From positions 10,653 through 17,717 of the forward strand of contig JAESSK010000035.1 in the NCBI GenBank assembly GCA_016764155.1: a stretch of DNA of 7,065 nucleotides. The letters run 5' to 3'. The notes beneath the pieces are model-generated. The model made no database searches and was not told the DNA's origin. It saw nothing but the letters and a program-made list of their open reading frames with translations. This stretch comes from Rhizobiaceae bacterium (GTDB lineage Bacteria; Pseudomonadota; Alphaproteobacteria; Rhizobiales; Rhizobiaceae). Every line of letters begins with the position of its first letter. Positions within the stretch are counted from its first letter, which is position 1. The translations under genes were made by a program, and so were the position numbers. Positions 6,449 through 7,065 of this stretch are shown one piece after another.

Positions 6449-6472
6449 CAATTGGTCTGGATTTACCAATTG
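6449..6472. repeat. Perfect 8-bp inverted repeat upstream of the peroxiredoxin gene
   Basis: CAATTGGT (6449-6456) and ACCAATTG (6465-6472) are exact reverse complements around an eight-base spacer. Each arm also contains the palindrome CAATTG. The element lies about 50 bases upstream of the peroxiredoxin start and 39 bases past the stop of the preceding minus-strand gene. Neither strand shows a run of T directly after it, so a terminator is unlikely. A dimeric regulator site for the peroxiredoxin promoter is possible but unproven. Confidence 0.5.
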
Positions 6473-6484
6473 CATTCAACTTAA

Positions 6485-6500
6485 ATTTGGTGATTTGGTG
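6485..6500. repeat. Tandem 8-bp direct repeat ATTTGGTG x2
   Basis: Two exact, abutting copies of ATTTGGTG occupy 6485-6492 and 6493-6500. They share the TTGGT core with the inverted repeat at 6449-6472, so four TTGGT/ACCAA boxes occur within about 50 bases between the two minus-strand genes. The region is AT-rich, and short repeats there can arise by chance. Function unknown. Confidence 0.4.
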
Positions 6501-6510
6501 AAAAAGAATT

Positions 6511-7065
6511 CTATTCGGCTTTTTTCCACTGCTCAACGCTGCGGTTTCCGCTGACGAGTGTATAGCGCAGCTCTTCATTGGCAATGTCTGCTTTCGCCGG
6601 AACCTGAGATAGATCCAGTTTGAACTCGGCCAACCGCCCGTTAATGCGAACGAGGGAGGCAGGTGCCAGCCGCCATTCCGGAGGACCTTCAACAAATAGG
6701 CTGAGGGGTTCTTCAGCTGAGGAAATATTGGCAAATATCTGCAAATTCCGCTTGCTGAATTTAACCCGTTCTATGCCTGCTTCTGCCGTTGGTTTCCCAG
6801 GTAGGCTTTCACGCGCAAGACCGATAAATCCGTCGCTCACCGGATCAGACCGGTTCAGTTTGGAAAGAGGGATTTCAAAATTCGCCTGTGCCGGGATACA
6901 AATTTGTTCACACACGCCCAAAAACATCTCCAGCCTGATTATATTATCAGGATCAAACGAGAGCATGGTGCCGTCAAAGACAAAGCTCACATCGGATTTA
7001 TAGCCAACAACTTGAGATTCTTGGATTTCCATTTGCTGTGGCGTAGGCAAGTGGACAGCATCGTG
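6511..7065 (-). CDS. DsbD alpha-domain-like periplasmic thiol protein, C-terminal part
   Basis: The frame is open to the window edge and gives 184 residues before the TAG at 6511-6513, so the N-terminus, with any signal peptide, lies beyond base 7065. The segment LPTPQQMEIQESQVVGYKSDV followed later by FLGVCEQICIPAQANFEIPL matches the N-terminal (alpha) domain family of DsbD/ScsB protein-disulfide reductases, in which an immunoglobulin-like domain carries two redox cysteines (codons at 6910-6912 and 6898-6900, spaced CX3C). The visible part has no membrane helices and no thioredoxin domain after the cysteines, so this is the stand-alone form rather than full DsbD. It probably works in the periplasm, in thiol transfer or copper-stress functions, but its partner is unknown. 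The TTG at 7050 is internal, not a start. The same-strand peroxiredoxin lies downstream after 112 bases. Confidence 0.82.
   Translation of the reverse strand, partial: HDAVHLPTPQQMEIQESQVVGYKSDVSFVFDGTMLSFDPDNIIRLEMFLGVCEQICIPAQANFEIPLSKLNRSDPVSDGFIGLARESLPGKPTAEAGIERVKFSKRNLQIFANISSAEEPLSLFVEGPPEWRLAPASLVRINGRLAEFKLDLSQVPAKADIANEELRYTLVSGNRSVEQWKKAE

Noticed and set aside
6423..6734. 103-codon minus-strand frame across the peroxiredoxin leader
   Set aside because: It overlaps the DsbD-like gene in another frame and lacks family features. The DsbD-like frame carries the CX3C motif and is clearly the real one.
1..7065. A novel defence, mobile or secondary-metabolism system
   Set aside because: Every substantial gene belongs to a known housekeeping family in a conserved order. 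There is no transposase, integrase, CRISPR-type repeat array, toxin-antitoxin pair or abrupt composition change.

Overview
The window looks like an ordinary, conserved piece of an alphaproteobacterial chromosome. The closest fit is Hyphomicrobiales (Rhizobiales). The grounds are the gene order (heme O synthase, small CoxF-like protein, CtaG/Cox11, oxidase subunit III, DUF983, SURF1, then ispH-thrB-rnhA), the APH-fold type of homoserine kinase, and proteins that read as alphaproteobacterial throughout. Base composition is about half GC by eye, lower than in most soil rhizobia, which hints at a marine or host-associated lineage. That placement is an inference.

Layout. Positions 1-2132 (+) hold the downstream half of an aa3-type cytochrome c oxidase cluster: the C-terminal part of ctaB, a 61-residue CoxF-like membrane protein, ctaG and ctaE. 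The first three genes overlap or nearly touch. ctaE follows a 59-base gap that contains a perfect hairpin. A strong intrinsic terminator at 2157-2190 closes this unit. Positions 2220-3389 (+) hold a two-TM zinc-ribbon protein of family DUF983 and a SURF1 protein, 3 bases apart. Positions 3444-5886 (+) hold ispH, thrB and rnhA as a tightly coupled unit, probably with its own promoter overlapping the end of the SURF1 gene. Two genes on the minus strand converge on rnhA: a single-cysteine Prx5-type peroxiredoxin (5901-6398) and, upstream of it, the C-terminal part of a DsbD alpha-domain-like protein (6511-7065) that runs off the window.

How the genes work together. ctaB supplies heme O, the heme A precursor. 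CtaG carries copper to the CuB site, SURF1 assists heme a/CuB assembly in subunit I, and CtaE is a structural subunit. CoxF and DUF983 lie among them and are plausible but unproven accessory factors. ispH (last step of the non-mevalonate isoprenoid pathway), thrB (threonine biosynthesis) and rnhA (RNA-DNA hybrid removal) share no pathway. Their grouping looks like conserved housekeeping synteny with translational coupling.

I found no mobile element, CRISPR array, tRNA or rRNA, phage gene or defence system. No gene-free stretch exceeds about 110 bases. The points of most interest are small: the unassigned DUF983 and CoxF-like genes, repeat-rich DNA upstream of the peroxiredoxin, a hairpin before ctaE, a candidate promoter before ispH, and frequent non-ATG starts.
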